Assembly (NCBI GenBank): GCA_030512335.1
Contig: JAULSU010000001.1
Location: 310,001 to 374,000, forward strand
Length of the DNA stretch: 64,000 nucleotides
Reading direction: 5' to 3'
DNA from: Immersiella caudata
Lineage: Eukaryota > Ascomycota > Sordariomycetes > Sordariales > Lasiosphaeriaceae
Numbering within the stretch: the stretch's first letter is position 1; every line of letters starts with the position of its first letter. The translations under genes were made by a program, and so were the position numbers. The notes under the pieces are model-generated. The model was not told where the DNA came from and made no database searches. It worked only from the letters and a program-made list of their open reading frames with translations. Shown here piece after piece: positions 53,506-64,000 of the stretch.

Positions 53506-55798
53506 ATGTCCCGTCTGTATACATACAACGCCCTCGGCACCCTCGACTGGGAATCCGAAACAAGAGAGACATGGGGACTCTTTCGCGAGCTCAGACTATG
53601 CGCGAAATGCCAAGAGAAGGGAATAGGAGCAGGGCCGTTGCCCGTCAGCGTCATGCGCCATTCCAGTTCGGACTCTGGCAAGAGTTATTACCAACTCGTA
53701 GACTGGGTCTACATGCCGCGCCTATCCGAGGTTAGAAAGGCCGGGTTTGACGGATGCGCATTCTGCATGGTTCTTTATCTGGGCTTTTGTCAGCTGGAGA
53801 GGGCTATCTATGGGCATATATATGGGCCTAACTTCGAGCCGAGCGGTGACTGGTCTTTCCGGTACGCCTTCCAGAACCCGCGCAGTGTGCGGATCGGGGC
53901 TATACACCCTACGGATGGCGATGGGGAGCAGATCGAGCAGTTTTACATCAACGTGGTTGAGGACGGTATGTCCTGAGGTAGTTTCAGATGCGCAGCTTTG
54001 CGGGAGGGAGTATGGGATGCTTGCTAATTTCTTTGTGACAATAGATCTGCCTACTGATCACGACAGAAGCATTGTCCCACCGGACTGGGTTTCCTTCATG
54101 AGAACGAGACTGGACAACTGTCTCTCCCCCCAGAGCAATCACACCCACTGTGACCGGGAGCCCGATTTCCCGGTAAATTGGCCGCAGAGGATTCTAAGAA
54201 TCGCAGGGCAAACGGCAGTCCTGGCAGACTTCAACCCTACCGAACACGCTGGGCAATACGCTGCCCTGAGCTATTGCTGGGGAAGTGAGGACGAGCTTCG
54301 GCGGAACCCTCCTCTCAAGACGACGGCTTCGACCTGGAATCGCATGCGGTCGGGCGTCGACATCTCGGATATGCCTTTGACCATCAGGCAAGCGCTGACT
54401 ATCTGCTCACGTCTTGATATCGAGTACATCTGGGTCGACGCGCTCTGCATCGTCCAGGACGACAAGGCAGACTGGGAGATAGAAGCGAGGAAGATGGCCA
54501 CCGTCTACTCCCTGGCCAAAGTCACCATCATCGCCGCATCCTCTACGTCTTGCCACAGCGGCTTCCTCGACGCCGTGCACTTGGCCGGGGCGCCCTTTGA
54601 GCTACCTGCGCAGATAAAATGGCCGCCAACGATGAAACTCGTCGCCCGCAAGACAAACACTTCGACTTTTCACTTTGACCTCAAAGATTTTGCGAACTTT
54701 GATCCCGTGTCGGTGGCCCCAACCGAGTCCTTGGACGCCATCGACCACCGAGGCTGGACGTTCCAGGAGGAATATCTCGCCACGCGGTACATTAAATTCA
54801 CAAAGGAAGACATACAGTGGCAGTGCCGGGACGATGCGGGGTGTCTCTGCGGCCAAGCAGTGCAAAAGAATGAACGGCGCGCCATCTACCAAGACCTGTG
54901 GGCGACAGCGTCTCAGGTGGTTTCGGGTTCTTCAAAAGCTCACAAAACTTCAGCTGCAACAGTCAACCGTGCGTTCTGCGAGGCCGGCCGTGCATGTTGG
55001 GAGACGATCGTCAAGGATTTCAGCAGGAGGCAATTCACGTCTGCCAATGACAAGTTGCTAGCGCTTTCGGGATTAGTGAGCAGACTTGCACCAAACATGC
55101 AGTCTCCAACGGTGGACTCGACTTACATCGCCGGGATGTGGAAGAACATGCTGCTAGATGGCGGAGCACTGTCGTGGCGATGCCTGGAGAGCGCGCAAGG
55201 ACGCCCCCCGACTAACACGATCATCGCGCCGAGTTTCTCGTGGGCTTCCCTGGACGTCGGGGTGGTGTACGATCGAGGCTCGGTTGGGGAGTTTGGGTTC
55301 AACATGGAGAAACCGTTGTTTGAGGTCATTGACGCCGAGAACGCCCTTCTCTCGGCTGATGAGGTGTTTGGGAGAGTCTCGGGGGGATCACTTACGCTCT
55401 CTGGTCTGCTCATTCCCTGCATGGTTAGTTCCGGGCCCAGGGCGAATTTCGGGGACCGAGAGAGACGACAAGGCCTTTCGGTGGTCCGGGAACGCACATG
55501 GTTCGACTGTGGAGTATCGAGAATGAGGTTGAAGAGCGGTGAAGTCACGCTTCAGAGAGCCAGGGAAAACCATGCTTTTGCGACTACGGATGCCTACGTC
55601 TTTGTTTTGATGTCGATGCACATATATGGCAGCTTCTCGGGGAGCGGATTTGACGGTCTGATACTTGGGAAGACGGACGGCTGCCCTGGTTGTTATCAGA
55701 GGCTTGGTTATACTCGGTTTACCATCGAGACAAAGAGCGTCTTTGATAGGGCGGAATCGACTTTGGAGGGTTACAAGAGTGCGGTAACACTATTTTAG
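53506..55798 (+). CDS. Heterokaryon-incompatibility (HET) domain protein
   Basis: Exons 53506-53965 and 54045-55798 give 737 residues (GT-AG intron). The N-terminal 150 residues hold a CxxC pair (LCAKCQEK) and GFDGCAFC, as often seen in front of HET domains. The HET domain follows: AALSYCWGSED, SDMPLTIRQALTICSRLDIEYIWVDALCIVQDDKADWEIEARKMATVYSLAKVTIIAASS, and later HRGWTFQEEYLATRYIKFTKEDIQWQC. The last block carries the third HET motif. The C-terminal part has PSFSWASLDVGV, common in long HET proteins. HET proteins trigger cell death in heterokaryon incompatibility when a partner allele differs; the HET domain is TIR-like. The partner is unknown. In-frame ATG 53365 is an alternative start. 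Confidence 0.94.
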
Positions 55799-56354
55799 AC
55801 AACGGAAAGCAACACTCAATCGTCTCCGGAGAGAGCCATCAGGACAAACCCCGGATCTCAAGGCGTTATCGAATCGGACCACGATGTCTCTTGTGAGGGG
55901 GCGGACATGCAGAATCGGGACGACCCCTCACCGTATCATCCAGCCGCTGACTGGGGAGTCGCAGCGATAGTCAGTCGCGAGAGGACGAAGGATGAACCCC
56001 GCAGTCGACATCAACTCAGGGCTCGTAATCCGGCTCGCAATTGTAGCGCCGTGAATTTGGGGAAGCCGTACCCAGCCTATCAGATGCCTCATTGAATTCT
56101 CCTCCTTGGTTACACACCAAGTTGGACATGCAACCGTGTGGGGATTGTCCCGCCTTCTGCCGCTCAAACCTGGTCCCTGAAACTGCGGTAGTTGGGCCTC
56201 CGCTTCTCCTCCCCCTCGATGCAAGCTGCGCCATGGAGATATAACTGCTGACGACGTCGCGTCCACGCGACAACACAACACCGCCAAAACACTCGCTGCC
56301 TGATTGAGCACCACCAATCCTCCGACAAGCAACCCGAGCCACGCGAACGTCGCG
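55799..56354. other. Intergenic, promoter of the VAO-like gene
   Basis: No supported gene. The frame of the next gene opens with TTG at 56304, and the first ATG is at 56355. Confidence 0.5.
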
Positions 56355-58304
56355 ATGTCGACCACGATCCCACAGACGTATCCCGATCCCGAGTACGAAG
56401 CTGCTCACCAGGCGACATACGAACGCACACCCAGATTTCCCATCCCTCGCGTCCTGCCACCCGGTGTTCGCGAGGCAGACTTCGCCAAGGCTATTCAAGA
56501 CTTCGTCGCGGTGGTAGGACTGGACGCAGTCTTTGTCGACGAAGCATTGTCCGACTACATTGACCCGTACGATGTTCATGAGCACCAAGGCGGAAAAAGA
56601 AAGATCCCAAGCGCTGCAGTTTGGTGAGCACAGCCCTTCTAATTACTGCATCACTCAACTCGCTTGCTGACTCGTCTTGCGATCCAGCCCCCAGTCGACA
56701 GACCAACTCAAAGAGGTCCTTACCGTTGCCAACCAATACGCCATTCCGCTATGGACTTTTTCAAGAGGCAAAAACCTAGGCTACGGCGGCCCCGCGCCTC
56801 GGGTCAACGGCTCGGTTGCGTTGGATCTGCACCGCATGAACAAGATTATCGAAGTCAATGACGAGCTTCATTACGCGGTAGTCGAGCCCGGTGTTACGTT
56901 CATCGATCTGTACAACTACTGCGTCGAGCACAAGAAGAAGGTCTGGCCGAGCACTGCGTCGCTGGGCTGGGGAAGCGTCATGGGGAATGTATGTTGGGAA
57001 GCCTCTGTTTGTCGGCCGTCTTGCGTCCAACTAACCATTCTCCTTCCAGACACTCGACCGCGGCATGGGCTTCGCAGCGCACTTCGCTCACCACCAGCAC
57101 ATCGCCGGATTGGAAGTCATGCTTGCCGACGGCGACCTCGTTCGCACCGGCCAATTCGGCATCAGCAACTCCCCCTCAGCCTTCATCTCCAAGTACACCT
57201 TCGGCCCCTCCATCGAAGGTCTCTTCCTCCAAAGCAATATGGGCGTCGTCACCAAGCTCAGCATCTGGCTCCAGCCCCAACCAGAGAGTTTCATGTCGTG
57301 CAACTTCAGCATGCCAGACTTCGACGACCTGGAGGTCATGGTCGATACCTTCGGCGAGATGCGACGCAATAACACGATCAACAGCCTCTTGTGGATCACC
57401 AATCTCGTCGAGACGCTGTGCATCTTTGGACGGCGCAGCGATTGGTGGGATGGTGAGGGTCCGATTCCAGACTGGCGACTTGCAGAGCTGCAGAAAGAGA
57501 CGGGACATGGCTGGTGGTATGCCCGTTGGGGTCTGTACGGCCCCAAGCGCATTGTGGAAGCGCAATTCGAAGAGATCAAGGCGGTTTTGGCGAAGAGAGC
57601 GCCAACGGGGAAGATTGAGGGGACGCTGTACGAGAACGAGAGTGGCGTCGTCGCTGCGGACGTACCAACTGAGCACGGCCTGATGTTCGTTGGCTACCCG
57701 TCCATGTGGAGCCTGCCTCTGATCAACTGGCCCATTCCGCATGACAGAGTTGGCAAGCCGGCGCACGGCGACTACGCGCCGATCATCCCGTCAAAGGGAA
57801 AGTTGTTGGTGGAGTGGATGAAGTCGAGCAAGGCTATCTGCGAGGCCAACGGGGTTGATCTGATGGCGGACTTCTTCATGATGGAGCGGCATGTGGTGCT
57901 CATGAACATGTTTACGTGGGATCAGAAAGAGGAGGGGCAGAAGGAGAAGATGGAGAAGTTGTACTATGGGTTGTATGGGCTGGCGAAGGAGAGGGGGTAT
58001 GGCATGTATCGGGCGCATGTGAATCATATGGGTAAGTAACGAGGGAGGTTGGTTGGCGGGATGATGCTAATCTGGGGCAGATCTGATTGCCGATTTGAAC
58101 GACTTCAACGATCATGCCTACAACCGGTTTGTGGAGAAGATCAAGGTATGTTTCTCTCGGCTATACTGAGGAATGAGAGGAAGGATATTTGGCTGACGTC
58201 TTGGACAGGATGCGGTTGATCCGAAAGGGATTCTGGCGCCGGGGAAGCAAGGGGTGTGGCCGAATCGATTCCGGCACTTGAGAGAAGCGCAGACGTTGGA
58301 GTGA
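56355..58304 (+). CDS. Vanillyl-alcohol-oxidase-like FAD oxidoreductase
   Basis: Exons 56355-56623, 56688-56988, 57050-58031, 58081-58145 and 58209-58304 give 570 residues (VAO has 560); all introns are GT-AG. The PCMH-type FAD-binding domain shows CPQSTDQLKEVLTVANQYAIPLWTFSRGKNLGYGGPAPRVNGSVALDL, AVVEPGVTFIDLYNYC and GWGSVMGN. FLQSNMGVVTKLSIWLQP closes it. In the cap domain, H429 (PAHGDYAP) sits where VAO His422 carries covalent FAD. Y510-R511 (MYRAH) match VAO Tyr503-Arg504, which bind the phenolate. The ending DPKGILAPGKQGVWP is standard. It probably oxidises 4-substituted phenols to aldehydes or ketones with O2, making H2O2. The VAO catalytic Asp170 is replaced by Ala203 in my alignment (see findings). 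There is no clear peroxisomal signal. Confidence 0.93.
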
Positions 58305-58462
58305 CGGGGAATACGAACCACCATCTTACCGACTAAGGAGCGCACGAACAGATCTCATTGTATTATTACAACATTTCAAGAGAAAAAAATTACAGCAGAA
58401 TCGGAGAATTATCAACGAACCGCCCCTTCAAAGCATGCCCCGCCTCCGGAGCCTCGAGGCCC

Positions 58463-60323
58463 CTATCCAGTACTCCGCCTCGCCAGGGAGTCTCTCTCCT
58501 CCATACCCATCCGTCCTCTCAGTGCCCACCCCTCTTTCTCTTCCGCTCCCTCCTCTACCCCCCTTACCGGCACGATCCGCTGTCTACTCGCGCGTTTCAC
58601 AGCAGCTGAACAAAGCTCGTAGAGACTCGCGAACCGACTCTGCATCATCCCCATCTCACACAAAACTTCTTTTATCGCTGCTTCGGCCTTCGCTCCAATC
58701 TCAACCTCACCAGATTGTCCCGACTCGAATGAGCTCGCCGAGCCGGGGGATTTAGACGGAGCAGGTACTCTGATCGTGACGGGTCTCCGCGCCATACTAT
58801 ACTTCAACCTCGGCAGTCGTTGCGGCTCCGGTAAGTTTGGTGGTGCTCCTGAGTGAAACGCCTTTTGTGATTTGGGAGAGCTGTCAGAGCCGTCAGAGCC
58901 GGGCGAGCTGTCGGAACCAGGTGATACCGTGTGGCGGTCTTTGCACCCATCTGATATCGGTGAGATGGGTGACTTCCCTCTGAACCTGAATTCAGCGGTG
59001 GAGGGGGTCTCGGGGAAGTCGGTTCGCGTCTTCACCGGTGTCATGCCGACAGTTTGATAATGGCCAGCTCGATGCCCTGTTGGTGGCGAGGCCGCTGGTG
59101 TTTCCGGGGAGTAGACGACGGGGATGTTCCCCATTTTCCAGTTGAGGCGCTCGACGTCGTAGTTGGGAATTATCTGTGACTCTACCACTTGAGCGTCTCT
59201 CCCCAGCCTCATGCTCATTGAGTCTACCCGGGCCGGAAGTTCAACGCGCGGCACGCAAGTATCCAGTTCCTGGCGGGTGCTGCTTTCAGACTCTCGTCTT
59301 TGTTGTCCTTGCTTCTTCTCCTTCTCCTTGTGTGATCGGGGGAGTGACAATCGGAGCGACAAACGGGGTGGCCATCGGGGCAACCACCGAGGCGACAAAC
59401 GCCGGGGAGAAGGGGAAGTTTCAGAGCTGTCCCTGCCAGCTCGCTTCCTTCTCCGACGGTAGTAAACGGAGACGACGGCGATGAGCATTCCGATCACTAC
59501 AACAGCCACCGCAATCACAATGCCCGCTATCTCAGACCCGCTGATACCCATCCTCCCCGTTTCCACAAGAGTACCAGCAGCTCGACCTGTGGGTATATTC
59601 CCGAGTAGTGACATGTCCTTTTGCTCCCAGAAGACGTGAATCTGTCGAACAAAAGCGGTAATCTCCCCGGTAAAAGTTTGCGATGTTTTCGTCACGTCGC
59701 CTGATGCATAGAGGGCATGAGTGGGGGTGGTGATGCGTTTCTGGCAGAATTCGCCGCCGAATGGTTGGTAGCCTCTGTTTTGGTAGTGTCAGTCAGCTGT
59801 GCTGTTGAACGGGGAAAAGGTGCAACGAGACGAGAGGCCCGAGAGAGATGGGAAAGGAAAAGAAAGGAAAGGAAAGGAAAGGGGAGGCTTACTCCCAACA
59901 ACAAACAGCACGAGTTGTCTTCCCGCCAGACATTGTACTGGTTGAATGGGTAGTATAGGGTGGCGGACAGCGACCTGGACTGAACGTGCCGGCTTGGTTG
60001 GTGAAGGCGGGAGGGTAGCATGTATTTATGTCAGTGGTATGGTAGTTCAGAATGAGGGATGTGACCTCAGGTTCGAGGGCCGTGGCCGTGTAGGTGAAGG
60101 CGCACCCTGTCGAGAGCGAATTCCAGTTGTTTGTGAGTGGTGGGTATGGAGACGTCAAACTTGTGGAAGATTTTATGTGGGTGGTAAACGACATGGCTGT
60201 TGACGACGTTTCGGATGAAGATACAGACGATGCCCTTGATAGTGCCAGTTGGGATGTAGAAGCTGACCACGACATGGACTCAGGCGTTGCATCCGCCCCG
60301 TACGTAGAAGGAGATGGCTGCAT
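58463..60323 (-). CDS. Single-pass membrane protein, fungal, unassigned
   Basis: Two exons, complement of 58463-59774 and 59893-60323, give 580 residues; the 118-nt intron contains a long CCTTT-rich pyrimidine tract. The outer part is Ser/Thr-rich and probably glycosylated: GCAFTYTATALEPEVTSLILNYHTTDINTCYPPAF, RCPPPYTTHS, AVCCWEGYQPFGGEFCQ. The C-P-x-x-Y and CC patterns are common in fungal cell-surface proteins. One transmembrane helix (SEIAGIVIAVAVVVIGMLIAVVSVYY) is followed by RRRRKR, giving a cytosolic tail of about 330 residues rich in Ser, Pro and Arg. The tail ends with a conserved-looking helix AEAAIKEVLCEMGMMQSRFASLYELC. No signal peptide is clear, so the N-terminus may be incomplete. 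Architecture resembles Mid2/Wsc-like sensors; function is not claimed. Confidence 0.75.
59851..59884 (+). repeat. GGAAA microsatellite in intron
   Basis: Five to six GGAAA units with one GAAAA variant. On the coding (minus) strand it is a CCTTT pyrimidine tract at the start of the intron of the membrane-protein gene. Confidence 0.9.
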
Positions 60324-61939
60324 CGCAGGCCTGGGGCAGAGGAATGGCTGAGAACAGCGAGCTGGGGGGGTTTTATACCGCGGGTAAATTTGTCGGCAGG
60401 GAAAGAGGCTCCTAGCGGCCATCTACGGGTAGTCAGATGGGAGCCTTGGAGCCAGATTTAGCACAGGATTGTCTGAGATGCAAAATTTGTCCGAGTGCAC
60501 AGTTCAAACTTGAACTGGGCAGATGCAAACCTCAGCAGCTTTACCAAGGAGGTGATCATCAGTCTGCTCTGCGCTCTGCTGAGCTGTAGGTACTTGGGAA
60601 CATGCGCTTGGGAAGGGTCTGGATTGGTACCTATATAGTTAGCGGCCACGCCATCTGCCGCCGCTTCTTTGGTGGCTTGAGAAACCGCTGACCAAAAAGC
60701 AACCCCATCTGTCAAGCTCGCGTGAATAGGACATTTGATTGTCTAGATTCCAACCAGCAAATTCGATTTATGGAGTTAATGGTCTGGCAGCTGGATGCCC
60801 GTGAATCCGGTCACATCCAGCGAGCAGCTCCTGGGGATGATGAAGATTTCGTATTTCCTAGAGGGAAGGGTCAGGCGGCAGTGCATGAAGAAGCTTCAGG
60901 CAGGACAGATCACGGCGGATTAGTCAACTTCGAAAGTTCTTATTCGCATGAAATTCCTTTTACATGACCAAGCTGGGGGCGTCTGAGCATCTCCCAGTTT
61001 TTGTCCATAGCATCCCGTCCCGTGCCGACAAAAGCCCTTTGTCCGACCAAGTCTGAGGTTGCCATGCGCCCTGGCGACTGGCCTATACGAAGTCGCAGAT
61101 TCGCACATGTATTCCTAAAATGGCAGGGATCCCGCGTGACTGGGACAAAGGCCTTGTCAAGATTACCCTGAATCGCCCTGCCTTTGAGCCAGCTAAGAAC
61201 TCCACAACCTTGTTGAGTCGCCCAACATCCAAAATGACTGCCGCGGGTGATCAAAATCTTAAACAGGAATGTTTTGGCCTGCAATTACGAGAAGTGCCGA
61301 CCAAATTGGTCCTCGGAACCACGCCGACGCTCTAGCTGGTAGAACGTATAAAAACGAGGTGCCCGGACTGTCGATCTCAAAAGGGGACACACAATTTGAA
61401 CGCATACGTACAAACCCTTCAGAGCCACCCACCTACCTCCCTCTCAATATCGACATCCTTGTCGCAATACTACCCACGATGACATTGAGTCCCCGCTGTA
61501 TCAACACAAACCTCAGTGGCATCAAAAACACCGCGGAGGCGCATCATGAACCACAGTTTCAGCGCACCTATAGGGCCGAACCATCAGACAAGAAGTGCCG
61601 AGCGAAGACAAACTTCGGCGTTGGCATCAAAATTTGGGCCAAGAAAGTGAAGACGTGCTTGATGCACCGTCGCCGGGACTCGCGGCCTGACTCGACGAGG
61701 GCCGGCAAGCTGCCCGCAATTTAGCAGGCCCATGGGGAGGGAGAGCTGTTCTGTTCTCTGGAAAGTGCTAGGGAACGATATCAAGCTGTATCCCGAACTA
61801 GTACCCGCGCAGTAATCCAGGATATTTCATCACTGCAACCCATGTATCTGCATTGTATCTGCATAGCGTGGCGTGAACACCTACATGATCGCTCCCGTTC
61901 TACGTGTATCTTGCGACCCGGTGAGACCCAGCTTGGACC
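60324..61939. other. Intergenic, about 1.6 kb, no supported gene
   Basis: Frames such as 60940-61284 (minus) and 61269-61724 (plus) have no recognisable domain. Promoter of the membrane-protein gene on the left; 3' region of the monooxygenase on the right. Confidence 0.45.
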
Positions 61940-63436
61940 TCAAGCCGTCTTGTCCTTCCTCGGATATGTATACCGCGCCCCAGCCGTGATGCTACCAAAC
62001 ATCAAATTCCATATATCCGAAGCCCAGTTCATTCCAAACCTCCAAGGCCCAACAAACGCGCTCATGGGAATGCGCTCCCGCCCCGCGACCACATACGTTG
62101 AGCTGAGCGGCATGCAAGAGGTCTTTGGGAATCCCTTGCGTTGTTTTTCGTCAGCCACCGGGGTCATCGAAGTAGCTCCAGTCCTCTCCATGCGTTTTAT
62201 GACCTTGATGAGCTGTCTGGCTCTGACGTCTGCGCCAGGCGTCCAGGATGTTGCGACGTAACCGATAAGCAGGCCGGCATTGGGAATGCCCTCCACCATT
62301 GCGCCCTGCCAAACGTACCGCTGACCCAGCGTTTGGTCGACCTGAACACCGTTGACGAAGACCGAGATCCCGTTCAGAAGCTGCAGGTACAGGCCTGTGG
62401 CGGTGATGATCATGTCCGCCTCGATCGTCTGGCCGGATTTAAGCTGGATCCCTGTTTCTGTCACAGCCCGAATGATATCCGTGACGACCTCGGTATTCGG
62501 CTTGTGGAACGCCTTGAAGAAATCCCCGCTCGGGCAGTAACAAAGCCGCTGATCAAGAACGTTATACCGAGGGTCAAAGTGCCTATCGACATCGAAACCC
62601 TTTGGGAGACGTTTGCGCATGTCTTCCCGGACAAAGTTCCTGGCAAACTTGGGAAAATGCTTGAAGGTAGTTGTGAAGAACAGCTCAGTAAACATCCCCA
62701 TCCACCAATTCAACCAGTCGGTCCAGCTCGCTGGCAGGAACTTGCTCCAAAAGTAAACCGGCAATTTGCGAGCAAGGGAAAAGACGTAGGTGGGGCTGCG
62801 CTGCAGCATGATCACCTTTGCCGCGGTCTTTGCGAGGGCTGGGATGAGCGTGATTGCCGTGGCCCCGGACCCAATGACAACAACCCGCTTGTTGTTATAG
62901 TCGATATTCTCGTCCCAGAATTGGGGGTGGACGACCTCTCCGGCGAAGTTTTCGATTCCAGGGATCTCGGCCGGCAACGCTTCCTCGTAGCTGTAGTATC
63001 CGCTCGCCCCCATGACGAACCATGCCTTGATGACTTTCTTCGTGACGCTTCCGTTTGCCGTTGATGCCCCGACCTCGAGAGTCCACCTCTGCTCTTCGCT
63101 GCTCCAACTCATCGAGGTAACTCTGTGACCAAACTGGATCTTCCTGTCGATACCTTCGGAGACGGCAGCGTCTTCAATGTATTGCCGGATGGCATGAGCC
63201 TCAGCCATCCTAGTCTCCCCTCGCCATGGATACCATTCGAAGCCGAACATGACCATGGAGCTGTCGGTGCGGGCGCCGGGATATTTCCAGAAGTCCCATG
63301 TTCCTCCAATCCGGCTGCGCGACTCTAAAATGGTGGAGCTGCGATGCGGGAGTTCCTTCTGGAGCCGGTAGGCGGCGTTGATGCCGCTGAGGCCGGCGCC
63401 GATAATGACGATGTCAACTGTGGAGTCGGGCTCCAT
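61940..63436 (-). CDS. Flavin-containing monooxygenase (Baeyer-Villiger-like)
   Basis: Intronless, 498 residues. The first Rossmann motif is DIVIIGAGLSGINAAYRLQ, followed by SRIGGTWDFWKYPGARTDSS, typical of class B flavoprotein monooxygenases (EtaA/AlmA-like). The BVMO/FMO fingerprint region reads FAGEVVHPQFWDE (F-x-G-x-x-x-H-x-x-x-W-D). The NADPH Rossmann motif is RVVVIGSGATAITLIPALA. ADMIITATGLYLQLLNG is the usual late ATG motif. The NADPH- and FAD-dependent enzyme inserts one oxygen atom into a ketone or oxidises N/S centres; the substrate is unknown. The hydrophobic helix-rich block around VYFWSKFLPASWTDWLNWWMGMF may bind membrane or lipid substrate. It lies apart from any cluster partner in view. 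Confidence 0.94.
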   Translation of the reverse strand: MEPDSTVDIVIIGAGLSGINAAYRLQKELPHRSSTILESRSRIGGTWDFWKYPGARTDSSMVMFGFEWYPWRGETRMAEAHAIRQYIEDAAVSEGIDRKIQFGHRVTSMSWSSEEQRWTLEVGASTANGSVTKKVIKAWFVMGASGYYSYEEALPAEIPGIENFAGEVVHPQFWDENIDYNNKRVVVIGSGATAITLIPALAKTAAKVIMLQRSPTYVFSLARKLPVYFWSKFLPASWTDWLNWWMGMFTELFFTTTFKHFPKFARNFVREDMRKRLPKGFDVDRHFDPRYNVLDQRLCYCPSGDFFKAFHKPNTEVVTDIIRAVTETGIQLKSGQTIEADMIITATGLYLQLLNGISVFVNGVQVDQTLGQRYVWQGAMVEGIPNAGLLIGYVATSWTPGADVRARQLIKVIKRMERTGATSMTPVADEKQRKGFPKTSCMPLSSTYVVAGRERIPMSAFVGPWRFGMNWASDIWNLMFGSITAGARYTYPRKDKTA

Positions 63437-64000
63437 GGTTGCTAGTGAGGATCCTTAGTGTGCGGGGATCGCCCTGCAGAGGCGCTTTGTGCTCTCGAAT
63501 GGCGCTACAAATTGGTGGCCTTCGACAGGCGGATAAAGATAAATGTCGCGGTGATACCGCCGTCTTTGAAGTCTGGTGATGTTCTTGAAGAATGGTGGGG
63601 GCAACTGTGAAATTTGAGTCGGACAGGGGCACAGAAAAGAGATGCCGGCCCCAGATTGGCTCAACCCCTGTCCCGGAACAGTTCAGCCAATCGCATCAAG
63701 GTGCCTGCGCCAGATTGTTGGGACCCCAGGGGACGTTGGCGGAAGGGGCGGGAAGAGTGGGGTCCTTTGGCAAACGTCACCAGATCGGATTTTACGAGGG
63801 CAGAACATGACCGCGCGTCACGGTGTTGCCGCGTGTCCGTGAATAGGTCGGCGATATCTCCCCCTTGAGTTTTCTACAGGACCCAAGCTCTGGGTTGGAG
63901 AGGTAAGCACAAAGTGCTGTCACAATCCTGAGGTTGGACCCCGCCGTTTCGTAGGACCTGAGCATTAGGGCCTGAATAAATCCCCAGTAAATCTGACTCA
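63437..64000. other. Intergenic, no supported gene
   Basis: Promoter region of the monooxygenase. No other coding signal to the window edge. Confidence 0.45.

Noticed and set aside
62141..63064. 307-residue plus-strand frame
   Set aside because: It is antisense to the intact flavin monooxygenase and mirrors its codon bias.
1..64000. CRISPR arrays, bacterial operons, transposon open frames
   Set aside because: None seen. The sequence is eukaryotic with introns throughout, and the only tandem repeats are short minisatellite or microsatellite tracts.

Overview
The window is nuclear DNA of a filamentous ascomycete (Pezizomycotina, most likely Sordariomycetes). The evidence is short GT-AG introns of about 45-90 nt with internal CTAAC/CTGAC branch points, dispersed 5S rRNA genes, intron-bearing tRNA-Leu(AAG) and tRNA-Gln genes, and fungus-specific families (Zn2Cys6 regulator, Pth11-like rhodopsin-domain protein, HET-domain protein, PigL_N/ankyrin protein, fungal STAND protein). 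Gene models were assembled by eye from splice signals and frame continuity; every multi-exon model given closes to a whole number of codons.

Left part (1-32.4 kb), mostly housekeeping and metabolic. It holds a broken quinate/sugar MFS transporter, an OPT-family transporter (minus), a pepsin-like secreted aspartic protease (minus), tRNA-Gln, a seven-TM Pth11-like protein, and a small hypothetical protein. Next come a divergent pair (a small conserved protein whose start codon sits alone in its own exon, and a Tim17-like membrane protein), proline dehydrogenase, the KEOPS subunit Cgi121 (minus), a Zn2Cys6 transcription factor, a divergent endosulfine (Igo-like) protein, tRNA-Leu(AAG), and an allantoate/Dal5-type MFS transporter.

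Middle and right part (32.6-64 kb), more accessory in character. It holds an NB-ARC/TPR STAND protein lacking an N-terminal effector domain, placed head to head with a PigL_N-type N-terminal domain plus ankyrin protein lacking a nucleotide-binding domain. After these come a small Hmp1-like protein, a decayed and an intact 5S rRNA gene, a second tRNA-Leu(AAG) in opposite orientation, a divergent cullin, a GH31 glycosidase, a relic of an OPT transporter, and a SAM methyltransferase. The region ends with a BTB/POZ gene interrupted by an in-frame stop, a HET-domain protein, a vanillyl-alcohol-oxidase-like flavoenzyme, a single-pass membrane protein and a flavin monooxygenase.

How genes may work together: most loci look functionally independent. 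The accessory stretch groups regulated-ubiquitination families (cullin, BTB) with fungal self/non-self and innate-immunity families (STAND, PigL_N-ANK, HET). That grouping is suggestive, not proof of a system. Three introns (STAND, cullin, GH31 genes) require a GC-AG splice pair to keep the frame, which is unusually many for one 64 kb window.
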